The notes beneath the pieces are model-generated. The model saw nothing but the letters and a program-made list of their open reading frames with translations. It ran no database searches and was not told the DNA's origin. This document shows, in pieces, positions 48,537-56,925 of a DNA stretch of 64,000 bases. Positions within the stretch are counted from its first letter, which is position 1. Each line of letters starts with the position of its first letter. The position numbers and the translations under genes are program-made. This DNA is from Arthrobacter sp. AL12 (lineage in GTDB: Bacteria; Actinomycetota; Actinomycetes; Actinomycetales; Micrococcaceae), in contig NZ_JASBQY010000003.1 in assembly GCF_029960645.1 (NCBI RefSeq), forward strand, positions 246,679 to 310,678, read 5' to 3'.

Positions 48537-49775
48537 ATGACGGTCTTCAGCGAACTTCGCATGCGCCCCGCCACGGCAGACCGCTGGGGCTGGGACGCTT
48601 CCACCACGGCACGGCTGGTGATGGCCGGCGTCGTGATCTTCACGCTGCTGGTCGGCGCGAATCTGGCCACGCCGCTGTACCCGCTGCTGCAGGCCAAACT
48701 GGGCATTACCGCCTTCGGTGTCACGGTGGCCTTCTCTGCCTATGTCCTGGCGCTGGTGGCGACCCTGATCCTGGCCGGCCACTGGTCAGACCACATCGGC
48801 CGCCGGGCCGCGCTGGTCCTTGCCGTGCTCGTGGGACTGGCAGGCGGCTCCGTTTTTGCCGCGGCGGACACACTGTTCGCGCTGTGTGTCGGCAGGGCGC
48901 TGCAGGGCATTGCGGTGGCGCTCGCCACCGGCGCCAGTTCGGCGGCCCTGCGGGAACTGCTGCCCAGCCGCCCCGAGTGGGCCTCGCGGTTCACCCTGCT
49001 GGCGTCCGCCGGGGGCGTGGCGGCCGGCCCGGCCATCGGGGGAGTGCTCTCGCTGCTGCCCGGGCCCACCACCACGCCGTACTACCTGCATTCGCTGGTC
49101 CTTGCCGCGCTGCTGGTCCCGCTGTACCTGCTGAAGGCCCGTCCGGCCATTACGTCGGTCGCGGGTCCGCAGCCGTTGCGTGTGCTGGCGCCCCGCCGGC
49201 CGTCGGTGTCCAGCGAGGCGCGCGGCGCCTTCTGGCTGGCGTCCTCGGTGGGGTTCCTCAGCTTCGCCGTATTCGGCTTCTGCCTCTCCCTGGCGCCCAG
49301 CTATTTCGCCCAGATCGTTCACGCCGATTCGCGGCCGCTGATCGGCCTGCTGGCGGGACTGACGCTCGGGTCCTCCGCGCTCAGTCAGCTCCTCGCCGTG
49401 CGGGGCCGCTTTGTGGTGCCGATCGGACTGGGCATGCTCGCCGGGTCGGTGCTGCTGATCGCCGCGGCCGCCGCCTGGAACAGTCCCTGGCTGCTCATCC
49501 TCGCGAGCATCACCGCCGGTCTGGGCCAGGGTGTGTCCTTCCGGACCGTCTTCAACGACGTGGCCGGGAAAGTCGAGCCTTCCCGCCACGCCCAGATCAT
49601 CAGCACGGTCTACGTCATCACCTACCTCGGCAGCGCCATTCCCGTCATCGGGCTGGGGCTCGCCGCCGGCGTCGTCGGCCTGCAGGCGGCGGTCGCCGGC
49701 TTTGTGGTGCTCTGCTCGATCGCCGGGATCACCCTCGCCGCCATCACGCTGCGCGCGGCGCTGCGCCGCGCCTGA
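48537..49775 (+). CDS. MFS transporter
   Basis: The 412-residue protein has twelve predicted helices; helix 1 is VMAGVVIFTLLVGANLATPLY and the loop 2-3 signature GHWSDHIGRRAAL matches the MFS motif A. The second half begins near residue 225 (WLASSVGFLSFAVFGFCLSL). It resembles drug- or amino-acid-efflux permeases; substrate not assignable. The ATG at 48537 is preceded by GGGCAAGG; the frame is open further up but into the regulatory region. The divergent Lrp regulator suggests an amino-acid-related substrate (inference). Confidence 0.88.
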   Translation: MTVFSELRMRPATADRWGWDASTTARLVMAGVVIFTLLVGANLATPLYPLLQAKLGITAFGVTVAFSAYVLALVATLILAGHWSDHIGRRAALVLAVLVGLAGGSVFAAADTLFALCVGRALQGIAVALATGASSAALRELLPSRPEWASRFTLLASAGGVAAGPAIGGVLSLLPGPTTTPYYLHSLVLAALLVPLYLLKARPAITSVAGPQPLRVLAPRRPSVSSEARGAFWLASSVGFLSFAVFGFCLSLAPSYFAQIVHADSRPLIGLLAGLTLGSSALSQLLAVRGRFVVPIGLGMLAGSVLLIAAAAAWNSPWLLILASITAGLGQGVSFRTVFNDVAGKVEPSRHAQIISTVYVITYLGSAIPVIGLGLAAGVVGLQAAVAGFVVLCSIAGITLAAITLRAALRRA

Positions 49776-49854
49776 AGGTCCCCGTCGGAGCCGGAACGGC
49801 GCCGGCGTTGAAACGGCGACTGAAGGTCCCCGCCGGCGTTGAAACGGCGCCGGC
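49772..49854. repeat. Imperfect 35 bp direct repeat with GC hairpin
   Basis: CTGAAGGTCCCCG... starts at 49772 and again at 49820 (48 bp period), about five mismatches in 35 bases. The second copy contains the hairpin GCCGGCG (49832-49838)/CGCCGGC (49848-49854). The first copy begins at the MFS stop codon. It could terminate both convergent genes. Confidence 0.65.
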
Positions 49855-49855
49855 T

Positions 49856-50362
49856 CTAGTCGGGCAGCGGGCTCTGGTTGCCCTGGATGTGGTCGAACAC
49901 GAGGGTGGTCTCGGTGTGCCCCACCACCGGATCCGTGGCCAGATTGTCCAGCACCCAGTCGCGGAGGTCCTCGGTGGTGGCGACGGCGATGTGCAGCAGA
50001 TAGTCCACCGAGCCCGACGTGTGGAATGTCGAGAGCACGGCCGGGAGCTTCGGGACCCGGGCCGTGAAGCGGTCGATCTGTTCCCGGTCGTGCGCTCGGA
50101 GCCTGACGGCGATGAGGGCCTGCACGGAGCGGCCGATCGCGGACAGGCTCAGCTTCGCCTCGAAGCCCTGGATGATCCCGCGCTCGGAGAGCGCCCGGGT
50201 GCGCATCAGGGCCGTGGACGGCGCGATGCCGACCAGCTCGGCCAACTGCTTGTTGGAGATCCGGGCGTCGGCCACGAGTGCAGCGAGCAGGCGCTCGTCG
50301 ATAGCGTCCAGCGGCTCGCCGGCACCCGCTCCCGGCCGAAGATTCTTCGCACTGCTACTCAC
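49856..50362 (-). CDS. Lrp/AsnC-family regulator (adjacent to methionine-gamma-lyase-like gene)
   Basis: The 168-residue protein has the AsnC HTH (LDAIDERLLAALVADARISN; LAELVGIAPSTALMRTRAL) and a RAM domain (VGHTETTLVFDHIQ). The GTG at 50362 has a near-perfect AAGGAGG site 5 bases away, ruling out the longer frame that starts 19 codons earlier. It is divergent from the PLP-enzyme gene with 132 bases between, holding two CGAATTCCG/GCGGAATTC arms. This matches the mdeR-mdeA arrangement of other bacteria, in which an Lrp-type protein activates methionine gamma-lyase. Confidence 0.93.
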   Translation of the reverse strand: MSSSAKNLRPGAGAGEPLDAIDERLLAALVADARISNKQLAELVGIAPSTALMRTRALSERGIIQGFEAKLSLSAIGRSVQALIAVRLRAHDREQIDRFTARVPKLPAVLSTFHTSGSVDYLLHIAVATTEDLRDWVLDNLATDPVVGHTETTLVFDHIQGNQSPLPD

Positions 50363-50400
50363 GGATCCTCCTTGATGGGTTGTCAGTTCATCATAAACGG

Positions 50401-50468
50401 CGAATTCCGACACTTCCATTCGCGGGGCCTACAAAACTCCGAATTATTGCCAGATACTTGCGGAATTC
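50401..50468. promoter_or_regulatory. Candidate operator between Lrp regulator and PLP enzyme
   Basis: CGAATTCCG at 50401-50409 and GCGGAATTC at 50460-50468 are inverted copies about 50 bases apart, with a third partial copy CTCCGAATT at about 50437-50445. Spacing near five helical turns fits cooperative Lrp binding. Confidence 0.5.
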
Positions 50469-50494
50469 AACGGTGAATATTCATAAGGAGCAAG

Positions 50495-51658
50495 GTGCTT
50501 TCTCAAGACTCGCTGGCCGTCCACGCCGGCCGCAACGGACTCACTGAACTGGGCGTGCACGCCGTGCCGATCGACTTGTCCACCACGGCGCCACTGCCCT
50601 CCGTGCACGACGGCGGGCTCGCCTATGAGCACATGGCCACCGGCGGCACCCATGTCGAGGGCCAGAGCACCGTCTACCAGCGGCTTTGGAACCCCACCGT
50701 GGCGCGGTTCGAGGAGGGCGTCGCCGTCCTCGAGGACACTCCGGAGGCCGTGGCGTTCGCCACCGGCATGGCGGCGCTCAGCGCGGTGCTGCTCGCCGTC
50801 GTCGCCACCGGCAAGAAGCACGTTGTCGCGGTGCGGCCGCTGTACGGCGGCAGCGACTACCTGCTGGCCTCGGGCGTGCTCGGCAACGACGTCACGTTTA
50901 CCACCCCGGAGGGCGTGCACGCAGCGCTCCGCCCTGACACGGGCCTGGTGATCCTGGAGACGCCCGCCAACCCGAGCCTGGAACTCGTCGACATCGCCCT
51001 CGTGGCAGCGGCGGCGGACGGCGTCCCGGTCCTGGTCGACAACACCTTCGCCAGCCCCATCCTCCAGCGGCCGTATCTGCACGGCGCGGCGATGGTGCTG
51101 CACAGTGCCACCAAATTCCTCGGCGGACACGGTGATGCCATGGGCGGCGTGGTGGCCGCGGCTCCCGAGTGGACCACGAGGCTGCGCCAGATCCGGGCCG
51201 TCACCGGCGGCATCCTCACGCCCTGGCCCGCCTACCTGCTTCACCGCGGCCTGGCCACACTGCCGGTCCGGGTGCGGGCGCAGCAGGCCAGTGCGCAGAA
51301 GGTTGCCGCCGCCCTGGCCGGGCACGGGCTTGTCCGGCGGGTCTTCTATCCGGGGCTGCCCGAGTGCGATCCGCAGCGGCTGATCGGAACGCAAATGTCC
51401 GGCCCCGGCTCGCTGCTCGCCTTCGAGGTGGGCAGCGCCGAGCACGCCGAACGGATCCCGTCCGCCGTCGGCATGATCACGCATGCGGTCTCGCTCGGCG
51501 GCATCGACACCCTGATCCAGCACCCGGCCGGGCTGACCCACCGGCCCGTTGCCGCCGACGCCAAACCGCATGCCAGCCTGCTGCGCGTCTCGGTGGGCCT
51601 GGAGGACCCGTCCGACGTCGTGGCCGACCTCGTGCAGGCCATCGAAGCTACCCGCTAA
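50495..51658 (+). CDS. Cys/Met-metabolism PLP enzyme, methionine gamma-lyase-like
   Basis: The 387-residue enzyme is of the MetB/MetC/MdeA family: PLP lysine Lys207 in HSATKFLGGHGDAMGG, the phosphate-binding region ATGMAALSAV, and a LETPANPSLELVDI block containing the Asn that contacts the cofactor. Choice between methionine gamma-lyase, cystathionine gamma-lyase and cystathionine gamma-synthase cannot be settled by sequence; the divergent Lrp gene favours MdeA, which makes methanethiol, ammonia and 2-oxobutyrate. GTG 50495 has an AAGGAG site. Confidence 0.88.
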   Translation: MLSQDSLAVHAGRNGLTELGVHAVPIDLSTTAPLPSVHDGGLAYEHMATGGTHVEGQSTVYQRLWNPTVARFEEGVAVLEDTPEAVAFATGMAALSAVLLAVVATGKKHVVAVRPLYGGSDYLLASGVLGNDVTFTTPEGVHAALRPDTGLVILETPANPSLELVDIALVAAAADGVPVLVDNTFASPILQRPYLHGAAMVLHSATKFLGGHGDAMGGVVAAAPEWTTRLRQIRAVTGGILTPWPAYLLHRGLATLPVRVRAQQASAQKVAAALAGHGLVRRVFYPGLPECDPQRLIGTQMSGPGSLLAFEVGSAEHAERIPSAVGMITHAVSLGGIDTLIQHPAGLTHRPVAADAKPHASLLRVSVGLEDPSDVVADLVQAIEATR

Positions 51659-51711
51659 CGCGCACTGCGCCCCTCGCCGCCGGCTGCGCCCCTGCGCCGC
51701 CGGCTGCAGCT

Positions 51712-53031
51712 TCAGTTGCCTGCACCGGCCGGCGCCTCGGCCGACGGGCGGGCGGGATGCACGACGGCGGTGATCACCGCCGTCGTACCGGCCAGGCCGA
51801 TGACGGTCAGCGCCAGCGCGGTCCAGCCCAGCGACTGGAACACCAGCCCGCCGGCCCAGCCGATGACGCTGGACCCAAGGTAGTAGGCGAGGTTGTAGAG
51901 CGAGGCCGCCTGAGCGCGGTCGGTCGTGGCAATCACGCCGGTCCAGCCGGCGCCGACGCTGTGCGCCGCAAAAAAGCCCGCGGTGAACAGCAGCAGGCCC
52001 GCCATGATGAGCCCGAGAAGTTGAGTCAGCGTCAGGGCCAGGCCCGCCACCATGAGCACGGTCCCCGCGATTAGCACCGTGCGCCGCCCGAAACGCTCCG
52101 TCAGTCCGCCGGCCCAGCGGGACGAGACCGTGCCGGAGAGGTAGGCCAGGAAAATCAGGCTGATGACGGTGGCTGGCAGGCTGAAAGGTTCCCCGGAAAG
52201 CCGGAATCCCAGGTAGTTGTAGACGGCCACGAAGCCGCCCATGAGCAGGAATGCCTGGACGTAGAGGGCCAGCAGCCGCGGATTCCGGCTGTGGCCCGCC
52301 AGGGTCCGGAGGGCCCCGCGGAAGCCGCTGGCCGCCGCGGCTGTGAAGCCCCGGGCCTGCGGCACCAGGACCACGAAGAGGGCGGCGGCCACGGCGGCCA
52401 GGATCGAGACAGCCAGGGCCGCGGCCCGCCATCCCCAGAGTTCGCCGACGAAGCCGGCGAGCAGCCGGCCGGCAAGCCCGCCCAGGGTGGTGCCGGCGAC
52501 GTAGGTTCCGGCCGCCAGGGCGGCATGGGCCTTGTTGACCTCCTCGTTGAGGTAGGCGATGGCGATGGCGGGGATGCCGCCCAGCGCCATGCCTTCGAGC
52601 ATCCGCAGGCCCAGTAGCATCGGGAAGCTGGAGGCGAGCGGGACCAGCAGCCCCAGGGCCGTGGCGGCTGAGATGCCCCACAGCATGGCCCGGACCCGGC
52701 CGATCCGGTCGGCCAGGAAGGACCACGGAAGCACGGTCAGGGCCAGCCCGATGGTGGCCAGCGAGATGGTGAGTGCCGCCTCGGCCGCCGTGACCTGCAG
52801 GTCCGCCGTCATCATTGGCAGCACCGCCTGGGTGGAGTAAAGCTGGGCGAAGGTGGCGACGCCCGCGAACGCCAGCCCGGCCAGAATCTTCCGGTAGGCC
52901 GCGGACCCCTTAGGGTGCCCCGGCCAGGCAGCACCGGGGCCCTCTGTAGGGTCCGGCTGGACCTGGCCGTGGATATCGCCGTGGATTTCGCCCTGGGCAG
53001 CGGGGCGGCGGAGCAGTGGAGGTCGGGGCAT
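51712..53031 (-). CDS. MFS transporter
   Basis: The 439-residue protein has a soluble N-terminus of about 50 residues (Pro/Gly/Gln-rich), then twelve helices. The MFS signature is FLADRIGRVRAMLWG in loop 2-3; helix 1 is ILAGLAFAGVATFAQLYSTQ, a start seen in YnfM/AraJ-like permeases that export arabinose or other small molecules. The ATG at 53031 is set by divergence from the LysR gene; a longer frame runs antisense to the LysR gene and is not used. Its divergent LysR neighbour probably controls it. Confidence 0.88.
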   Translation of the reverse strand: MPRPPLLRRPAAQGEIHGDIHGQVQPDPTEGPGAAWPGHPKGSAAYRKILAGLAFAGVATFAQLYSTQAVLPMMTADLQVTAAEAALTISLATIGLALTVLPWSFLADRIGRVRAMLWGISAATALGLLVPLASSFPMLLGLRMLEGMALGGIPAIAIAYLNEEVNKAHAALAAGTYVAGTTLGGLAGRLLAGFVGELWGWRAAALAVSILAAVAAALFVVLVPQARGFTAAAASGFRGALRTLAGHSRNPRLLALYVQAFLLMGGFVAVYNYLGFRLSGEPFSLPATVISLIFLAYLSGTVSSRWAGGLTERFGRRTVLIAGTVLMVAGLALTLTQLLGLIMAGLLLFTAGFFAAHSVGAGWTGVIATTDRAQAASLYNLAYYLGSSVIGWAGGLVFQSLGWTALALTVIGLAGTTAVITAVVHPARPSAEAPAGAGN

Positions 53032-53073
53032 CTCCCCAGAATAGGCGGCCGAAAGGCATGCTTCCAATGCATG

Positions 53074-53086
53074 ATTCTCATAGAAT
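53074..53086. promoter_or_regulatory. Candidate LysR operator
   Basis: ATTCT-CAT-AGAAT, a perfect 13 bp dyad of T-N11-A character in the 90-base gap between the divergent MFS and LysR starts. The flanks ATGCATG and ATACATAG extend the symmetry loosely. Confidence 0.55.
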
Positions 53087-53121
53087 ACATAGCAAATACG
53101 GAACAATCTGGAGGGTGTGCC

Positions 53122-54105
53122 ATGGACGTGGAGCACAAACAGCTGGTCCAGCTGCTGCCGCTGCTGCCCCTGCTGGCCGAACTCGGGCGCACCCAGCACA
53201 TTACCGAGACTGCCGAAGTGCTGGGACTGCCCCAGTCGACAGTCAGCCGGGGAATCGCCCGGGCCAGCAGCATCATCGGGACGGAACTGTTGATCCGCGA
53301 CGGCCGCGGCGTGCGGCTGACCCCGGCCGCGAAGGCGCTCCTGCCGCACATCGAGGCCGCGCTGGGCGAGTTCCAGACCGGGCTGGACCTGGTCCGGCAC
53401 GAGTCGGAGGTGGTGCGCGGCCGGATCGCGGTGACGTTCCAGCACACCTTCGGTGAGGCGATGCTGCCGCTGCTGATCAGCGCCTTCCGCAGCCGGCATC
53501 CGCAGCCGGCCTTCGACCTTAGCCAGGGCGCCCGGGACGGCTGCCTGGCCGAGCTGGCCGCCGGCGACGCGGACCTGGCCCTGACCGCCCCGGTCGCGGC
53601 GCCGAGCCGGCTGATCTCCTCCGCCGCCCTCTACCGGGAACCGCTGCGGCTCGTGGTCCACCACCGGCATCCCCTGGCGAAGCGCCGCAGCGCGGGCCTC
53701 GCGGAGATCCGGCAGGACCCGTTCGTGGCGATGGGCGCCGGCTACGGCATGCGCTCGCTGACTGACGCCCTGTTCCGGGAGGCGGGGTTCCGGCCCCGCA
53801 TCGCCTTCGAGAGCCAGGACTCCCACACGGCGAGGGGACTCGTCTCGGCAGGACTCGGTGTGAGCATCCTCCCTCCCGGCGGGCCCGCCCCGGGACGCCA
53901 CAGCCCCGGGCATTCCGGCGACCTTGGCTGGGTGGAGCTCGCCCTGGATTCCGGCCTGGCCTTCCGGGAGATCGGCCTGGCCTGGCGGGAACGCCGCGGC
54001 GGAGCGGACACCGAGCCGGACCCTGTACGGCTGTTCCGGGAGCTGGTGCTCAGCGAAGGCCCGGCACTCCTGGCCGGCTTCGTCCGCGGCCGCTCCGGCA
54101 CCTGA
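53122..54105 (+). CDS. LysR-family transcriptional regulator
   Basis: The 327-residue protein has an N-terminal winged helix (LVQLLPLLPLLAELGRTQHI; TAEVLGLPQSTVSRGIARA) and a LysR substrate domain (GRIAVTFQHTFGEAMLPLLI onward to the DALFREAGFRPRIAFE block). Such regulators act on the divergent gene, here an MFS transporter. Start ATG 53122, 90 bases from the MFS start; GGAGGGTGTGCC precedes it. The frame is open 69 codons upstream, antisense to the MFS gene, and is not used. Confidence 0.9.
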   Translation: MDVEHKQLVQLLPLLPLLAELGRTQHITETAEVLGLPQSTVSRGIARASSIIGTELLIRDGRGVRLTPAAKALLPHIEAALGEFQTGLDLVRHESEVVRGRIAVTFQHTFGEAMLPLLISAFRSRHPQPAFDLSQGARDGCLAELAAGDADLALTAPVAAPSRLISSAALYREPLRLVVHHRHPLAKRRSAGLAEIRQDPFVAMGAGYGMRSLTDALFREAGFRPRIAFESQDSHTARGLVSAGLGVSILPPGGPAPGRHSPGHSGDLGWVELALDSGLAFREIGLAWRERRGGADTEPDPVRLFRELVLSEGPALLAGFVRGRSGT

Positions 54106-54295
54106 GCCGGCCGCTGCGCGTGTGGCGCCAGTTCGCCGGAAAGCGTCGATTTCGCAGGGAAACTTCCGGCGATCCGGCACCGTTCCGGCGACCTCGGTGG
54201 GTTACTCGCCGGTGGTGCGCCGTGCGTAGGTGGTTCCTCGGGTGTGGTCCGCGGGGGTCCGCGGGGGTGCGAGTGGTGCGCGGTGTGGCCGGCGG

Positions 54296-55342
54296 TCAGC
54301 CCAGCAGCCCCGCCATGACCTCAGCGGCGGAACCGGTCCGCGCCAGCTGCCAGCCCGCCCCGGCCCAGAGGTTGAGCCGCTCCGCATCCCCGGCGGCGGC
54401 CGCGGCTGCGCGCAGGGGAGCGGTGAGGTGGTGCACGGCGGGGTAGGACTCCGGAGCGTCCGGGTGGTCGAGGACGAACTCATTGACCAGTGCCCGGGCC
54501 TGCCGTCCGGTGAAGGCCCGGGTCAGCGCCGTCCGGGTGAAGTTCGGACTGGCGAGGGCGTCCTTATGCAGCTGCCGGGCGCCGCTCTCGCGCGTGCGCA
54601 GGAATGCCGTGCCCAGCTGGGCCGCCTGGGCACCCGAGGCCAGCACGTGCCCCACTCCGGTCCGGTCCATCACTCCACCGGCGGCCACCAGCGGGAGCCC
54701 GACGGCGGCCCGCACCGTCGCGACCAGTTCCGCCGTTGTGCCCGGCTGGCTGTCAGCATGTCCGGCATCGTGAACCGCAGCGCCCGGCTGGAACGCCGCG
54801 CTGTGGCCGCCGGCGCTCCCGTGCTGCACCACCAGCGCATCCACGCCCTGCCCGGCGGCCTCAAGCGCCTCATCCACCGTCGTGACCGTGGCGAGCACGG
54901 CGGAGCCTGACCGCTGCAGCGCCCGGACAACATCGGACCCGGGCAGCCCGAAGGCAAAACTGACCAGTTCCACCGGATCGGCCAGCAGCGCGTCGATCTT
55001 GCCCTTCCAGTGGTCGTCGTCGTCGAGCCGCAGCGGCGGGACCTCCACGCCGTAGCGCTGGGCATCCGGCCGGAGCCGGGCGCGGTAGTCCTCGAGCTGT
55101 GCCCGCACCGCTGCGGACGGCGGGAGCTGCGCGGGATCGGGAACGAAGACGTTCATGCCGAAGCGTGTCCCGGAGGCCCGGGCGCTGCGGATCTCCGCCT
55201 GCATGGCATCCACGCTCTTATAGCCCGCGGCCAGGAAGCCCAGACCGCCGGCGTCGTGCACGGCCGCGACGAAGGCCGGCGTGGAGGTCCCGCCCGCCAT
55301 CGGGGCGGCAACGATGCGGGTACCAAAGATGTCGTGCGACAT
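54296..55342 (-). CDS. Nitronate monooxygenase-family flavoprotein
   Basis: FMN enzyme that oxidises toxic alkyl nitronates such as propionate-3-nitronate. The 348-residue TIM-barrel has APMAGGTSTPAFVAAVHDAG at its start, the class I His motif QHGSAGGHSA, and GGVMDRTGVGHVLASGAQ at the phosphate site. Homologues also include 2-nitropropane dioxygenases and enoyl-reductase-like proteins (FabK), so the exact substrate is uncertain. The ATG has AGGAG upstream. The start is only 36 bases from the divergent kinase-like gene; the 190 bases after its stop, up to the LysR gene, show nothing recognisable. Confidence 0.88.
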   Translation of the reverse strand: MSHDIFGTRIVAAPMAGGTSTPAFVAAVHDAGGLGFLAAGYKSVDAMQAEIRSARASGTRFGMNVFVPDPAQLPPSAAVRAQLEDYRARLRPDAQRYGVEVPPLRLDDDDHWKGKIDALLADPVELVSFAFGLPGSDVVRALQRSGSAVLATVTTVDEALEAAGQGVDALVVQHGSAGGHSAAFQPGAAVHDAGHADSQPGTTAELVATVRAAVGLPLVAAGGVMDRTGVGHVLASGAQAAQLGTAFLRTRESGARQLHKDALASPNFTRTALTRAFTGRQARALVNEFVLDHPDAPESYPAVHHLTAPLRAAAAAAGDAERLNLWAGAGWQLARTGSAAEVMAGLLG

Positions 55343-55378
55343 GGCTCACTCCTGGAAAGGATTCAGTAGGCTGTTCCG

Positions 55379-56326
55379 GTGACTCATTCTGACATCCCGC
55401 CGGCGGCGGACTCCGTTGCCCCGACCGCATCTGCCGCCGTGATCGGACTCGATATTGGCGGGACGAAGACCCGCGGCGTCCGCTTCGAGGACGGCACCGC
55501 GGTGGCCGACGAATCGGTGGGCAGCTCCAACGTCCAGAACGTCAGCCGCGAGGAGGCGGCCCGGCACCTGGCGGAACTCTTCGCCCGTATCGGCGGCGGA
55601 ACCGTCGCCCAGGTCTACGCGGGAGCCGGCGGCATCGATACCGACGAGGACGCCGCCGCGCTCGCTGCCCTGATCGCGCCGCACGCGCCGGGCGCCCGGA
55701 TCACCGTGGTCCACGATTCAAGACTCCTGCTGGCGGCCGGCGGCGCCAGCACCGGCGTCGCCAGCACCGGCGTCGCCGTCATCGGCGGAACGGGCTCGGC
55801 CGCGTGGGGTCGGAACAGCCTCGGCGGGGAGGCCCGCGCCGGCGGCTGGGGCTATCTGCTCGGCGACGAAGGCAGCGGGTACTGGCTGGGCCGCGAGGCG
55901 GTCCGGCACAGCCTGCGGCGGATGAACCAGGGGCTGGAACCCGACGAGCTCACCACCGCCGTGCTGGCCTCCTGCGGTGTGGATGACCCCAACAAGCTGA
56001 TTGCGCTCTTCCACTCACCGGAGACCGGACGCCGGTACTGGGCCGAGCGGGCCCGGCTCGTGGTCGGCGCTGCCGCCGCCGGCCACTTCGCCAGCCGGGA
56101 ACTCGTGGACCAGGCCGGACGGGACCTGGCGGCCCTGGCGCTGCAGACGGTCCGGAAGCTCGGCATCGACGGACCGGTGATCCTGGGCGGCGGCCTGGGC
56201 ATGAACGTCCCCCGCCTGCAGGAATCGTTCCGCGCCGCCCTCGCCGCCGGGGGAATCACCGACGTCCGCGTCCTGGAGCAGGACCCTGTCTTTGGAGTGC
56301 TCCAGCTCGTGGCCGAACAGGGCTGA
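55379..56326 (+). CDS. BadF/BadG-type ATPase, N-acetylglucosamine kinase-like
   Basis: ASKHA-fold kinase, 315 residues. Phosphate-1 loop IGLDIGGTKTRGVRFEDG, the connect motif GGTGSAAWGRN near residue 140 and GDEGSGYWLGREAV, typical of N-acetylglucosamine kinase and BadF ATPases. It probably phosphorylates an amino sugar. A short repeat ASTGVASTGVA precedes the GGTGS motif. The GTG at 55379 follows TAGGCT (55367-55372) by 6 bases: leaderless, with the whole intergenic space to the divergent gene only 36 bases. Confidence 0.85.
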   Translation: MTHSDIPPAADSVAPTASAAVIGLDIGGTKTRGVRFEDGTAVADESVGSSNVQNVSREEAARHLAELFARIGGGTVAQVYAGAGGIDTDEDAAALAALIAPHAPGARITVVHDSRLLLAAGGASTGVASTGVAVIGGTGSAAWGRNSLGGEARAGGWGYLLGDEGSGYWLGREAVRHSLRRMNQGLEPDELTTAVLASCGVDDPNKLIALFHSPETGRRYWAERARLVVGAAAAGHFASRELVDQAGRDLAALALQTVRKLGIDGPVILGGGLGMNVPRLQESFRAALAAGGITDVRVLEQDPVFGVLQLVAEQG

Positions 56327-56372
56327 CCCGGACCGCCGGGCTACCGCGCCCGTCGGCCACTACGCTGGAGGA

Positions 56373-56825
56373 ATGAGCCTGAACTTCGACACCCGTCCCG
56401 CTGCCTACGCGGTCATCATCCGCGACGGCGCCATCCTCCTGGCGTACTGGAAGCAGGGCGGCAAGGAAGGCTGGACCCTGCCGGGCGGCGGCCTGGACCT
56501 CGCCGAGCATCCCGTTGATGGCTGCCGACGGGAAATCCACGAGGAAACCGGGTATCACGCCGAGGTCGGCGCCATGCTGGGAATCGACGTCGGGCACTGG
56601 CCCGCGGAGATCCGGATCGACGGCGGCGAACGGGACTTCCAGTCCCTCCGGCTCATCTACGAGGCATCGATTACCGGCGGGGAACTGCGGCACGAGGTGG
56701 ACGGCAGCACCACGCACGCGGACTGGATCCCGCTCGAGGACGTTCCCGGGCTTAACAAGGTCTCGCTCGTCGACGCCGCGCTCCGGCTCCACCGCGAGCG
56801 GCCCCTGAACGGGCAACTGTCCTGA
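56373..56825 (+). CDS. NUDIX hydrolase
   Basis: The 150-residue protein is a single NUDIX domain; the box GGGLDLAEHPVDGCRREI followed by HEETGYH matches Gx5Ex7REUxEExGU with all catalytic residues. It hydrolyses a nucleoside diphosphate linked to another moiety; the substrate (8-oxo-dGTP, ADP-ribose, NADH or other) is open. ATG 56373 lies 6 bases after TACGCT (56361-56366). The stop codon is formed across a 17 bp tandem duplication (56804-56837). Confidence 0.9.
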   Translation: MSLNFDTRPAAYAVIIRDGAILLAYWKQGGKEGWTLPGGGLDLAEHPVDGCRREIHEETGYHAEVGAMLGIDVGHWPAEIRIDGGERDFQSLRLIYEASITGGELRHEVDGSTTHADWIPLEDVPGLNKVSLVDAALRLHRERPLNGQLS

Positions 56826-56837
56826 ACGGGCAACTGT
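56804..56837 (+). repeat. 17 bp tandem duplication spanning the NUDIX stop
   Basis: CCTGAACGGGCAACTGT occurs at 56804-56820 and again at 56821-56837 without change. The first copy encodes the final LNGQL; the stop TGA (56823-56825) lies in the second copy. Confidence 0.9.
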
Positions 56838-56925
56838 CCTGACGGATGCCTAGCCAGGCCCGGGGCATCCGGCTATTCTAAAAACCGGCGGTAAAGCCGA
56901 CAGCGGGAACGGGGAGGTGGAGAAG

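Noticed and set aside
51712..54180. 822-codon open frame on the complement across the MFS and LysR genes
   Set aside because: Only the part to 53031 reads as an MFS protein; the rest is antisense to the LysR gene, whose motifs are clear.
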